From Theobroma cacao (lineage: Eukaryota > Streptophyta > Magnoliopsida > Malvales > Malvaceae): 64,000 nucleotides of DNA. Under the pieces are notes generated by a model. It saw only the letters and a list, made by a program, of their open reading frames with translations, made no database searches and had not been told where the DNA came from. Each line of letters starts with the position of its first letter. Positions within the stretch are counted from its first letter, which is position 1. Made by a program: the position numbers and the translations under genes. The stretch is taken from the NCBI RefSeq assembly GCF_000208745.1, contig NC_030854.1, positions 29,493,300 through 29,557,299 of the forward strand. Reading direction: 5' to 3'. Below, piece after piece: positions 12,822 to 35,123 of this stretch.

Positions 12822-13817
12822 CTAAATTTGATTTTTGGTAAGAGATATGTTAGATAAAGAATCTGCAGTCTCCTCACACTGACTTGTTTGCAGATCAACC
12901 ATAGCATTGTTAACTCGAGAGACTGTTCTTGGGGATTTTGGATTCCCTTTTGCTCTTGTAAACTTAAAATCAGGTGGAAAACCCACTAGTTTATAACATT
13001 TCTCCCTATTATGTCCAGACTTACCACAGTAGGTACAGATAACTGCAGATTTTTCTTTCTTTCTTCCATCAGTAATTGTAGCCATGGCAGAAGACTCATG
13101 AAAATTTTGTGTGTATGTGATAGACCGTTGAGTTTCCTCCCTAAGAACAAGGTTGTAAGCCTCGTCTAGAGAGGGAAATGGCTTCAATAATAACAACTGT
13201 GACCGCAACGTAGCAAAGGAATCATTGAGTCCATTCAGAAATTTAAATACCATATCCTTTTCATACTGATTAATGTATTTTTCAAAGCATTTTTCATTGC
13301 AGGTTCCACAATCACAGCTTGGTAAGGGTCTAAAAATCTTCAACTCTTCCCATATAGCATTTAACTCGGTAAAATAAGCATCAATACTTTTGGTACCTTG
13401 ATTTGTGTTTGACAGAGTATACTGTAGATGACAGATTCGAGCATCAGATTGCGAAAATGTCTTCTTCAAGGTTTGCTAGATCTGACATGCCGAGCTCATA
13501 TAAAAAATGGTAGAGGCGATTGGGGGAGAAATCGATTCAATCAACCATGCGACAATGAGATTATTGCAGCGCATCCATGAAACATGCATTTCATCAGCAA
13601 TATCCGGCTGTTTAATGGTCCCATCCACAAACCCAGCCTTGTTTCGGATTGAAAGAGCAAGCAAGAACTGGCGGCTCCAGGTGGCATAGTTGGTGGAGGT
13701 GAGTTTGGGGTTAATCACCACAGACCCATGGTGATCGGAGTGGTGGAGATAAAACGGTGATTGAGGGTCCTCGGATGGAGGAAGTAAGGCTCTCAGACTA
13801 GCACTTGATCCGGTCAT
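12822..13817 (-). pseudogene. Copia gag segment with zinc knuckle, two in-frame stops
   Basis: The likely start ATG is at 13817 (MTGSSASLRALLPPSE), after the primer binding site and a leader of about 107 bp. The N-terminal gag region contains a YATWSRQFLLAL block typical of copia gag. A stop at 13476-13478 interrupts the nucleocapsid precursor. The next stretch ends with a CCHC knuckle, CTYCGKSGHNREKC, at 12996-13037. A second in-frame stop at 12822-12824 separates gag from the protease segment. Confidence 0.87.
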
Positions 13818-13923
13818 GAAATAGAAAAAAAAAAATCTGAAGAATCGATTGAAAAATGGAAGAAAAATAGGTAATAAAAATGCCAGGAAGGTGAATGAAA
13901 AATTTTTATGGGTCAAATTTCCT

Positions 13924-13935
13924 GCTTTGATACCA
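13924..13935 (-). other. Copia primer binding site (initiator Met tRNA type)
   Basis: On the minus strand, TGGTATCAAAGC lies directly after the 5' LTR. It complements the 3' end of initiator methionine tRNA, the usual primer of plant copia elements, with one variation from the common form. Confidence 0.85.
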
Positions 13936-14150
13936 TGACAGAGCACAAAGTAAAGGAAGCATGGCGCAGAGAATTTGAAAGGGAAGCTTAATCGATATTC
14001 CCTTTTTACTCATCTAACAGGAATATGTACAATATTCTAGTGTTTATGTACTAGTACCAGAAGTTAAACATATTTACATAAATGCCACTAATATAACTAA
14101 TCACTACTATTAACAGTAAACATAATACTAATCTCTATTAATCTCTATTA
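13936..14150 (-). repeat. Copia 5' LTR (right on the plus strand)
   Basis: 215 bp, same termini as the left LTR. It differs from it by five transitions and no indels. Its outer edge is 73 bp beyond the stop codon of universal stress gene A, in the same orientation, so transcripts of that gene may end inside it. Confidence 0.93.
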
Positions 14151-14155
14151 TATAT
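14151..14155. other. Target site duplication (right), TATAT
   Basis: Same five bases as 9050-9054. Confidence 0.85.
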
Positions 14156-14223
14156 ACAAATAAAGTTTACACATAACGGCGCAAGAAACACATAAGCAAA
14201 GATGTTGTTAGCCACAGTCCGCA

Positions 14224-15233
14224 CTATTTGTTGTTGCTGGCCTCCTTTGGTGGTTTCACAATTAGGGTTGGACATTTGGCATGGTGTGCACAGTAATCAC
14301 TTACACTTCCTAAGAAAGCTCTGCAAATCACCAATCACCCTAATTTTATTAGCCATTAAAATCCAATTATATGCTACAAATTAACTTCATAAATAAATTA
14401 GTCCAATGCCTATAAAAAAATGCTCTTATATTTTATAAACTAAAGCACCCAAGAAATGTATGATTAAAATCACCTTTTAATCTTCCCGAGGCCACGGCTT
14501 CCAACGATGAGGAGGTCTACATTCATTTGCTCACTAATTTCGCATAACATATCCTTTGGATCCCCCTCAAGAATCAGAGATTCTGCTTTGATCTGCATCA
14601 ACTTAATGTTTTGGTTACTAAATATCCATTCCATTTGCCTCCATTGATACTTAAAACTATCTATTCAATTCATTAGAGGGCACAAAACAAGTAAAATTTG
14701 TTGAGATACCAGCTTATCTTTGCACATCTGCAATGCACGGGAGAGTAGAGCAGCGGAAGTTTGTTCTTGGGATTTCCTTACAGAATCCGCAACTACAGTC
14801 GATGGATAAAATGCTGTAAAATTAGAAGAAAAAAAATGGGAAATTATAGTATGTGCTATAAACTATTTCTGCACCAGTAGTTTCTATTCTCCTGCAAAAT
14901 TAACTACTAGTTATCAATATGTGGAGCAAATTATTCCCTGAAACAGGGCAGCCCCCTGATGGCCTCTTTCAACTGTATCATGGAATTCAATCTTGTTTTA
15001 AATGCGGCTGACATGAAGAAATAACCAAAACCACAATCATCACGCGTACTTTTACCTGCAACTCCTGGTCTAGCTGCAGGGAAGCCATAGGGCTGGAAAG
15101 GTTGCTGTACATGAACCAGCGTGAGCAAGCCAGCCGAGAGTGCTGCACTAAGGTCTGGGAAAAGGTTATCGAGGAACCATTGAAGCGCATAGAAACTCTC
15201 ATCACTTTCATCAATTCCCGCCATCGCTCTCAT
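14224..15233 (-). CDS. Universal stress protein family gene A
   Basis: Exons in coding order: 15056-15233, 14710-14813, 14474-14592, 14224-14320, giving 165 residues, the usual size of a single-domain plant USP. The N-terminus MRAMAGIDESDESFYAL is the first beta strand and nucleotide-contact Asp. The C-terminal part has VGSRG, nine residues, then GS, which fits the ATP-binding pattern G-2x-G-9x-G-S/T, followed by DYCAHHAKCPTLIVK. Cytosolic stress-responsive nucleotide-binding proteins are the known family role; the ligand and partner here are unknown. It is first of three tandem paralogues with the same exon phases. A copia LTR begins 73 bp after the stop. The ATG was chosen because the same MR-M-GID start occurs in all three copies. 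Confidence 0.9.
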
Positions 15234-15849
15234 TTTTCAGTGCCCTCTGTCCTGGTAAGCAACGAAAAGTTCTTTTTACAAACCCTTTAATTCGGTGGAA
15301 TCTAAAATGTGCTGTTTATATCTTGATTGAACACCTGGATAAACAATGGGAAACGTGGAAGTTTTCAGTGACATATATAGAAAGAGACGTGGCATTCGTT
15401 CAGGTATAAAATTCCAGTTCTGGTATGCAAAATAAGTTTGTTTGTTAGCTTTTTCGTATTTTTAAATACTGAATCAGGAAAGAGAACATAAAAGGGCAGT
15501 CCATTGTGCAACCAGAAACCAAACTGCATAACTCCCTTCCCCTCACTACTTGTTTTGGTTCCAGAAGTTCTGAGTTATTGGTGTCCAGGGCTTTAGTTTG
15601 AAACAAGGCTGAAGATCAAATAGCCCCGAAATTAGTAAATAACACATGCAGTAGACAATAAATAAACCCCTTTTTCGTTCTGCTTATGAGTCATAAGAAT
15701 CGTTTCCTTGATCCAGTCCACAATGCTGTCAGGGGAGAACTGATGAACTCTTTTTTTTTTTTGAAGATTAAAGTGGATCATTTCATTATATAGAACTATT
15801 ACTTGCAAAAACGGATAATTATCAACTGTTAATCCTCCAGTTAATACTG
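15234..15849. promoter_or_regulatory. Upstream region of stress gene A
   Basis: Contains a TATATA element near 15372-15379 and the promoter block shared by genes A, B and C (about 15311-15400). The remainder to 15849 shows no coding pattern. Confidence 0.5.
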
Positions 15850-16560
15850 TCCTAGGATGACTTACAAGAAAAAAAACAGCCATGACTATAACCTGTTAAA
15901 CTATACAGAGTACATGAATCCACCACCCTGATATCAGCCTCAGAACAATCAACAGTTAAACTATACAGAGAACTGATGGACTCTAAGGACAGGTTGGAAC
16001 AGAACCAGACGTCCCTGCCAAAAGCACAACGCAAAAGGAGATGCTCCACCGTTTTCTCTAACCTTTTCAAAGCTTCCTATAAAAAGTTATAATCTTCCAT
16101 AATCTATATATTCTAGGCCTTTCTAGAGCACTTACTAAGACTAAGAAAGATTAATACAAAGCTTCCAGACCATGTACCAGTATCCTGGTCCGACAGAGTA
16201 ATCCCCACTTCTGGAAGCTACTTCAAATGAGCTAATCACTACTTGAATCACGGATGGCTGATCTGAAATTAAATCTTCCAACCCCTTCCTGCCCATACCA
16301 TTTTCCTGATGCTTCTGCCGAAAGTATTTTTATCAAAAGGGCAGTTAATTAACAGAGATATAGTGGAACTATGTTGCCTGAAAGAATGGTTACAGCAAAC
16401 TGTGTTCGTAAAAGAAATGCTTTTCCAGGCCTGTTTGGCGAGCCTGATTTTCTTCTCCTAAGAACCCATTGCTTCTAGGATTACTAAGGGCTTTTTCCAA
16501 CCATTGGTCCATTGCTGATAAAACAGCATTCCTTTTTTAACTGAAGCAGATAAAACAACA
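15850..16560 (-). mobile_element. LINE (non-LTR retrotransposon) 3' fragment, degenerate
   Basis: Minus-strand reading gives, in order, a degraded LINCPFDKNTF-like segment (about 16340), SGDYSVGPGYWYM (about 16170-16215) and ETVEHLLLRCAFGRDVWF (about 16010-16065). These match the linker and zinc-binding (zf-RVT) region at the end of plant LINE ORF2. Frames are broken by stops. A short direct repeat, GTTAAACTATACAGAG, occurs at about 15895 and 15955. The fragment lies between stress genes A and B. Confidence 0.7.
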
Positions 16561-16875
16561 TTACTAAATGTTATAATTGTGATCTGATACTGATCCTTGC
16601 CGTTTAATTGGAAATTAATTTAGTGATGAAGAAAGATTGTGAAATATAAGAATGACTTGATCTATTTAAAAATGAAGTACACTATGAACCAATTTGAGCT
16701 CATTTCAAATGATAAAGAGTAAAACCATATTTCAGTAAAGATCTAGCTTTGAGCTATAATGCTCTTCCTCTGTCACACTAGCATAAACAAATAGAGTTTA
16801 CATGCAAACATAATTTTATATATAGATTATCTTTTGCAGGACAAATCCTAGGAAAACCCTAGTCCTCGGTCGCCT
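16561..16875. other. Intergenic, 3' flank of stress gene B
   Basis: AT-rich; presumably the 3' UTR of gene B. No feature recognised. Confidence 0.4.
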
Positions 16876-18015
16876 TTACTTGCTGGCCTCCTTCAGCGGC
16901 TTCACAATCAGGGTTGGACATTTTGCATAGTGTGCACAATAATCACTTACACTGCCTAGCAAAGCTCTGCCTTCACCAATAATTTTAATAATATTATTAG
17001 CAATCAAATTACCCAGGAATTGTAGAGTGATAATGATGCTATTACAATAATAACTAATATATCAAGAGAGTGTGTGTGAGGATTGTACTAACAGAACTAG
17101 CAGAAAAGAACCAATTAAAGGACAAACTTACACGACAAAAGAAGAATATGAAAATCACCTTTTAATCTTTCCAAGGCCGCGGCTGCCAACAACAAGGAGG
17201 TCAACATTCATTTGCTCGCTGATGTCGCATATCATATCCTTCGGATCTCCCTCAAGAATCAGAGTTTCTGCTTTGATCTGCATCAACTTAATGTTTTGGT
17301 GATTCCATTTGCCTTCATAGATACTCATATCTTTCATTTTATCTCTAGTTTTCAAACGACATGCATAACAATAAACATGGCAAACACAGATAATAGCTTC
17401 AACGGGTGTGAATGTTGCTCTAGTTCCAAGCCATAGATAGTTATTTAGATCGAAAATCCTACGAAAAGGGCACACAAAATAAAATTTTATGAGGAACCAC
17501 CTTGTCTTTGCACATCTTTAAAGCACGCGAGAGTATGCCAGCAGAAATTTGTTCTTGGGACTTCCTTACAGAATCCACCAATGTAGTCGATGCATAAGCT
17601 GCTTAATTTAGAAAAGAAATCTGGAAATCATATTCTATTAATAGTACAACATTATGTGAGAAACATTCTTCACATTATGAATTTTGATAACACATGAAAA
17701 TTAAGTTAGGATTTATGTAATTGATGCCGCAACATGGTAAAACATAACGATACCAAGAAAAGAAAGTGGTGAAGAAATTATAGGTAGATACCAAGGATAG
17801 CTTTTACCTAGAACTCCTGGTCCAGCAGGGAAGGCAGAAGGGGCGAAGCCATAGTGCTTGATAGGCTGGTGTACGTGAACCAGCGTGAGCAGGGTAGCTT
17901 CCCCACCAACAACAGCTGGTGCTGGACTGATTAGGCCATTGAAAAGGTTATCAAGGGTCCATTGAAGAGCATAGAAACTCGCATCACTCCCATCAATCCC
18001 CACCATAACTCTCAT
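16876..18015 (-). CDS. Universal stress protein family gene B
   Basis: Exons in coding order: 17808-18015, 17501-17598, 17159-17277, 16876-16966, giving 171 residues. It starts MRVMVGIDGSDASFYAL; an upstream in-frame ATG at 18045 would add ten residues (MLGRTERREK), but the inner ATG matches the paralogues. The linker after strand one (SPAPAVVGGEATLL) is longer than in gene A. The C-terminus carries VGSRGLGKIKR and a following GSVSDYCAHYAKCP, so the ATP-binding pattern is complete. Exon 2 ends three codons' worth earlier in alignment (KDK rather than KDKL/KDKS), a small splice-site shift. Same strand and layout as gene A, so a tandem duplicate. Confidence 0.9.
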
Positions 18016-19716
18016 CTTTTCCCTCCTCTCTGTTCTACCAAGCAATGGAGATTTTGTTTTTGTAGATTAATCCACCTTCTCTTTTAAATATGCCGAAGAG
18101 AAGATTATTGAATGCGCTGTCCTGTTTGAATCTTGATTGCACACTTGGAAAAAACTATGGATAACGTGGAAGTTTGGGATGACATGTTTAGAAAGAGCTG
18201 GCATCATGCATTTGGATCAAATTTTCCAATTCTTCATGTACTTAGTTGTTGTATATTTTATGCCACGGGCCACTTTCTCCTTGATATCTAAATTGGGTTT
18301 ATGCTAGCTGCAAGTACCATATTTTCACGGGTGTATTATTTTTCTTTTAAATATTATTTTACAAGATAAGAATAAATATAAAATAATAATATCGCGTGAA
18401 ATGTGAGGAGTAATGAAAATAACCTAAAATAAATTGCAACAATCATAAGTTTTATTTACTTTTGAAATGTATTACAGAGCTTGACTTGATAACTCCGATA
18501 CCAAGATATTTAAGGAGTTTCTTCTTAACATTTACTTAAAATACAAGTGCTTTGCATTTTCTTTATTTTTCAACATGTGACACATTATTAAGTGTCATTA
18601 AGCTCCACTATATCTTTACACATCCTCCCAGTACCTAATACACATAGTGAGCTAATGTGTTATCCCGATCATGAATATATTCTTTCATTATAAACGTGTT
18701 ATTTCCGTCATAAACATGTTCTTATATATAAAAAAACTCTCCCTAAAGCATGATATCAAATAAAAACTTTCTAACTCATTGCTCCTAAAAAACTGTTTTT
18801 ATTTGGTGTATATATATAAATTTGGCAATTTGGGGACACATTAAAATTTTATCAGATTCTCTTTAAAAGATTTCTCTAAGCTTTTCTCAAATACTCTCCC
18901 TTTACTCAGTTCTTTCCATCTTCGCTATGCTCTGTCACTACATTTTCTTTACCTTCTTCCTGGTTTGTAAACTTCATCTGTTGCTGCAAAACAACTATTT
19001 CAGTATTATTCTCTATCGTCTTTAGTGCATCTCGCTTTACTTGTCACGATATTTTCTCTCCTTATTAGAAAAACACTCCACACTAACCAAGTGACAATTT
19101 CAGTGAAAAAATACGCTCAAAATTTGTACTTTAACTGAAAAAGAAAAATGAAGTGGTGTGAGTTTCAATTCTGTGGAAATAATGAGTATTCTTTGGGGAT
19201 CCCACCAGAAGTTGCGATTGTAACTAGTAAACCATTGTGTTTACAATTAGCAAGCAGCACGAATGTATTAGGTTTAGTCTCAAGTATTGTTCTGAATTTA
19301 AAATATGATTCTTTGACATTACATATTCTTATTACCAATGTAAAAACATACACTTCTTTTAAAAGTGTGCATAACATAATAATAACGAACTTAATTCGAA
19401 TATTTTCTATTAAAAATTAAATAAATTGAGTTAAAATTTCTTTTTCTCTTAAATAAAATAATAGTAATAATAATTATAAAAATAGTAGAATTTGTATGGT
19501 CCGCTGCTTAAAAAATAAAATTTGAATTCTCTTTCATAAATAAAAAAAATTATGAAAATAGTATGTATTTAATAAGTAGAGTAAGAGAGAAATTACATAA
19601 TCCACGGAACAGAGTTTGCAGGAGCTCACTTGTACAAGTAAAATTACTACACTTTAATGTTCTCCAAGACGATACTTATTAGAGAAGTAGAAAAAGCTCA
19701 AGGCCTTCACCGCTAC
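18016..19716. other. Intergenic between stress genes B and C
   Basis: The first 200 bp upstream of gene B contain the shared promoter block (about 18117-18215). The rest is AT-rich. 18560-18780 has loosely repeated phrases (AACGTGTTAT and ATAAACATGTTC types) that could be a decayed element, but no domain or terminal repeat could be recognised. 19430-19600 is simple AT-rich sequence. Confidence 0.45.
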
Positions 19717-22071
19717 TCACTTACTGGCTTCTTGTGGTGGCTTCACGATGAGAACGGGACAGTTTGCATTGTGCGCACAATAGTCACTTACACTGCCTAA
19801 CAAAGCTCTGCTTCCAAAATTAACACAGGGAAGTTACAACCAATCAAATCATCATCTGCATGCCTTCAATTCTTTGTACGTTCACCATGCAAGAAGCTTA
19901 ATTTTTATATATACACGATTACTCAGTTCCATAATTCAATTAACTCTGTCCTTAAATACAATATTTAAGGATTAAAATTTGACAATATAATTTTCAAATC
20001 TCCGATAAAAAAAGAAAATTAATCCACAACACAGGATTTGCCATAAAAGAAGGTTGAAATCACCTCTTAATCTTTCCAAGTTTGCGGCTGCCTACGACGA
20101 GAAGATCAACCTGCATTTGCTCAATAACTTGGCATATCTTTTCTTTTGGATCCCCTTCGAGAATCAAACTCTTCACTTTAATCTGCAGGCAAAAAGGATC
20201 CACTAATTCATTCAACTGATCTCATGCATCCATATCTACTTTTTTATTTCTTTCGTTTAACATTAAAATCAACAAGATAAATGTTTAAAAATGCGGTAGA
20301 TCAATTACAATGGATAATATAAAGTTCGATTTAATTTTATTTGGTCTTTAATAGCTTCCATTATGGTTGCTTTAACTAGGTTCCATACATCTCTATGTAA
20401 TAGATGAGAGATTTCGTGTTTCTCATATACGAGATTATATCGTGACATGTAATTAAACTCAATTCTTAATAGGTTTTACATACCGATTTGTCTTTACACA
20501 TTTGTGATGCATGAAAGAGTAATTCTTTTGAAATTTGATTTTGAGATTTCCTCACCGATTCCTCGATCGAATATGGCACGTAAAATGCTGTGAGAATGAA
20601 AACAAGAAAACTTATATTATATGTTCATATGTCTATATCATACAACTTATTAACATAATTAAATGAAGATAGTAAATTAATTGGTGGTCTCTCCTAGAGA
20701 ATCCACACATATAAATGCACTGCACACACTAATCACAAACAAAATTCATGAGTTTAACAAAGAGTTAATAGGTCAGTTGATAGAATTTAAGCGTAACTTA
20801 CAACCACTTAAATTTTTACAACAATTTTTATAGCTCTAATCAGGCCAAACAAATCTTACACTTTCTTTTGTTTTTAACGTTGTCACGTAACTATAAAAAG
20901 TTTTCTTTAAAAGAATTACCACTAGAAAAATTAAATCCAATATCAAACAAATGAAATAATCCAAAGTGAGGACAAATCCCAAAAATAATATCTATTGAGG
21001 TGAAAGACCTGGAGAGTAGTGTCTTAAGAACACAACCTCAACCCAACTTTATTTGTTTTGTCACACAAATAGTTACCCAACGATGTTAAGTTGTATATTT
21101 AAAATGTTTTTTTTTGGGAAAAAATATTTCTGATATATAAATACTAAATTAAAACAAAAATTTAACATTATTGTAACAATTTTTTTAAATTTACTTCTAA
21201 TTTTTTCGTACATAAATGTTCAAATACAATGATTTAATAAATTTTTTTATATAAATCATATATTAATATCTATTCACGTATTTACGTATAATAATAAATT
21301 TTTAAAATTCACCTGACAGTACTCTTTAACTCAAATTTTTTGTTTATAATTGATTTTTGCGTATTAGATAGAGCTTTTCCATTTTAAAGTTTTTATATTA
21401 AATTTTACTGAATAATGAAAAATAAATTTAGAATATAAAAATCTAACAGCGTTAATTAAAGGTTCAAAAATACAAAAAGAAAATAATTTCGAGCCAATCA
21501 AAAGAAAGATAAACAAATAAATAATGAGACGAAAGGAGTGCAATCTTTAAAATTTCGCTTTTTTAATATATTAAGAAAAAAAATATTAAAGAACTTTTTA
21601 GTTTATGTAGTTTATGCTTTTCATGCCGTTTCCCCAGATCTTGGTATCAAGGAAACTGAAAAGTGAAAAGTAACTCAGTATCTGCCATGGTGATTTGGTA
21701 AAGTAAAAACTAGGATATAGCCTATTCATATCATCTACTGCGTGTGAAACATTTGCTGCAAGTGTAGAAACTTGAATTGAAATTCTGGAGCAATTGATTC
21801 TCCAAGAAAGAAAGAGAAAAGAAGTGATCGTAAAAGGAATATATAGCTAGATCCGATGCGTCTGACCTGAGGCTCCTGCTCCAACAGGGATACCGTAGTT
21901 GTGGAAAGCCTTCTGAACATGAAGTAGAGTGAGCAAATTAGCAGCCTCCTCCTGGTTGGCTTCTTCAGGGGGTGCAGTTCTGGTACTCATACCGTCAAAA
22001 AGCTTATCAAGGGTCCATCGGAGAGCATGGAAACTCTCGTCACTCTCGTCAATACCCACCATTACTCTCAT
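19717..22071 (-). CDS. Universal stress protein family gene C, divergent copy
   Basis: Exons in coding order: 21867-22071, 20484-20587, 20064-20182, 19717-19807, giving 172 residues. It starts MRVMVGIDESDESFHAL. Intron 1 is about 1.28 kb, far longer than in genes A and B, and AT-rich. In the C-terminal nucleotide motif the second Gly is replaced by Lys (GSRKLGKIKR), while the later GS in ALLGSVSDY is kept. The tail ends KPPQEASK. A TATA-like run lies at 22165-22180 on the coding strand side. It is the most divergent of the three tandem genes; nucleotide binding may be changed. It is otherwise an intact reading frame with good splice sites. Confidence 0.88.
20588..21866 (-). other. Long intron 1 of stress gene C
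   Basis: AT-rich intron bounded by a GTCAGA donor at 21866 and a CACAG acceptor ending at 20588. No coding segment or clear transposon ends recognised. Confidence 0.6.
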
Positions 22072-23340
22072 CTTTAAATTTCACCTTATCCTGTCCAATT
22101 GCCTCGAAGCCTGCTGCAGCTTTTCTGTCGTTGTTTCCGTCACCAAAACCAGCAGTACAGTCACTTATATATATATTATAAATATATAAAAGAGAGTTCT
22201 TGAATCCATCTGCGTATAAATAACCCGAGGGCGGATGGATATCTACTTGCTTCAGGATTGATAGATCTTGCACTTGGAAAGTTGAGAATTAAACGTGGAG
22301 GTTTGCAATGGCAGAGAAGGAAACGTGGCATGCATGGGGTAGAAAATTCCAAACGCTAGCAAAGCATAGGGTATTTGTAGGCCTTGAGATCATGAGGATG
22401 ATCAGCTTTGTTATTCAGCACTAGTGTGCTTTGGCGGTGCATGTTTGTTGGTTGAATGGGGGAGAGGGGGGAAGTGTTAATTTGATCATTTGACCATGCT
22501 AGCTGGGGTGGGGCCGGGAGTTAGAAAAAAACACGACGACGTACAAGGTAAGATCAAGGAGAGATAAAAACCTTGGATCTTAATCTTCTCAAGAATGATT
22601 AATAATCATTAGACTAATTAAATCCTAAGCCATATGTATACATACGGAGGTAACTGCCTTTCATTCCATAATAATATTCATTTTCTCTAATGTCAATTAG
22701 GCAATACAAAAAAAAAAAAGAAGCTATTTGGAGTGGTACTAAAAAGGCAAAGACCGTGCAAAGAGAAGGTGGAATATATTGTAACGTGTAAGATTTACCT
22801 AATGAATCATTTTTTCCTCTTTCGTTAATAATTATCTTTAAATAATTAAATTAAAAAATCCTATTATTGAGCACAGTAAAAATAAAAAAGTACTTAATAT
22901 TTTGAGAAAGAATAAATTTTCAAATTTAAATCTAACATTTAACTTCTCTGTGTCTTTTTCTTCTACATACAGTTAAAAATAAAATAATTAAAATATTTTA
23001 TATTTCATTAAATTAATAATAAAATAAAAAATTAGTTTTTGAAATAAAATTAATGGTTTTTAATAAAAAAGAAAAACAAATATAAATTAGTTAAGTGTCA
23101 AATTATAGGTTTGTTTAGTTTAGATATTCAACTGATTATATCTCAATTTATAAAATTTTTGTTATTATTGTACTTGAACATTTGATTTATTAATTAATAC
23201 ATAATTTTTTATTTAAAGAGTAAAATTCGAATTTTCATCCTAATTACTAAATTTTTTTTTTATTATTATTTATTAAAATAAAAAGAAAAAAGGGGATAGC
23301 CTCGTACGAGGAAAGTCGACGAGAGAGAGAGCGAGCGCAG
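22072..23340. other. Intergenic, head-to-head promoters of stress gene C and UBP12
   Basis: Near gene C: TATA-like run (22165-22180) and the shared ACGTGG-containing promoter block (about 22255-22340). 22800-23280 is very AT-rich. No gene seen. Confidence 0.5.
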
Positions 23341-23445
23341 ATTTTGTCACCCGACTTACCACACGCACGTGACTCCACAACCTGCCACGTCACTAATTCG
23401 TACGTCTCCCAACTCCAGTTTTCCACGTGTCTTCTTCCTATTTGC
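23341..23445 (+). promoter_or_regulatory. Cluster of ACGT-core (G-box) elements upstream of UBP12
   Basis: Two perfect CACGTG palindromes (23366-23371 and 23424-23429) and a CCACGTCA element near 23385, all within 65 bp and about 300-360 bp before the start codon of the deubiquitinase gene. These are binding sites for bZIP/bHLH factors such as those of light and ABA responses. Function is inferred. Confidence 0.55.
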
Positions 23446-23727
23446 TTGTTACCATCCCCCCGTCCCCCATCTCGATTTTTGTATTCCCGAAACCACCCCG
23501 GCTTCTGCATCAAACTGTCAATAATACCCCTCCCGTTGAAGTAAAACTCGAATGGCTTTTTTTTCTGCACCAGTTCTTTGTCGACTCGCTTTGCAGTGCC
23601 CGCTTCTTCCCTTCCCCTTCCCTTCACCAAAATTCACTGTTTATTTTTATTTTATTTTCCTCTCTGATTTTTAATCGCTTTTAGTTTTTCCGATTTCTGA
23701 TCGGGCGGTCCACATCTCCCTCCACCC

Positions 23728-35123
<11,396 letters not shown>

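Larger units (their letters stand above)
9055..14150 (-). mobile_element. Ty1/copia LTR retrotransposon, complete but inactivated
   Basis: A 5,096-bp element on the minus strand with two 215-bp LTRs (9055-9269 and 13936-14150), a TATAT target duplication, a primer binding site against the 5' LTR and a purine-rich tract against the 3' LTR. One polyprotein is laid out gag, protease, integrase, RT, RNase H, which is the copia order. It carries four internal in-frame stops (13476, 12822, 11937, 10794) and two frame slips (near 12480 and near 12090), so it cannot make a full polyprotein. The LTRs differ at five positions (about 2.3%), all transitions, so the insertion is fairly recent. It sits between the zinc-knuckle promoter and the 3' end of stress gene A. 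Confidence 0.95.

Noticed and set aside
18560..18780. Loosely repeated ATAAACATG-type phrases as a transposon
   Set aside because: No terminal repeats, target duplication or domain could be seen.
14161..22071. Universal stress genes as an operon-like unit
   Set aside because: Each has its own introns, promoter block and stop; tandem duplication explains the arrangement.
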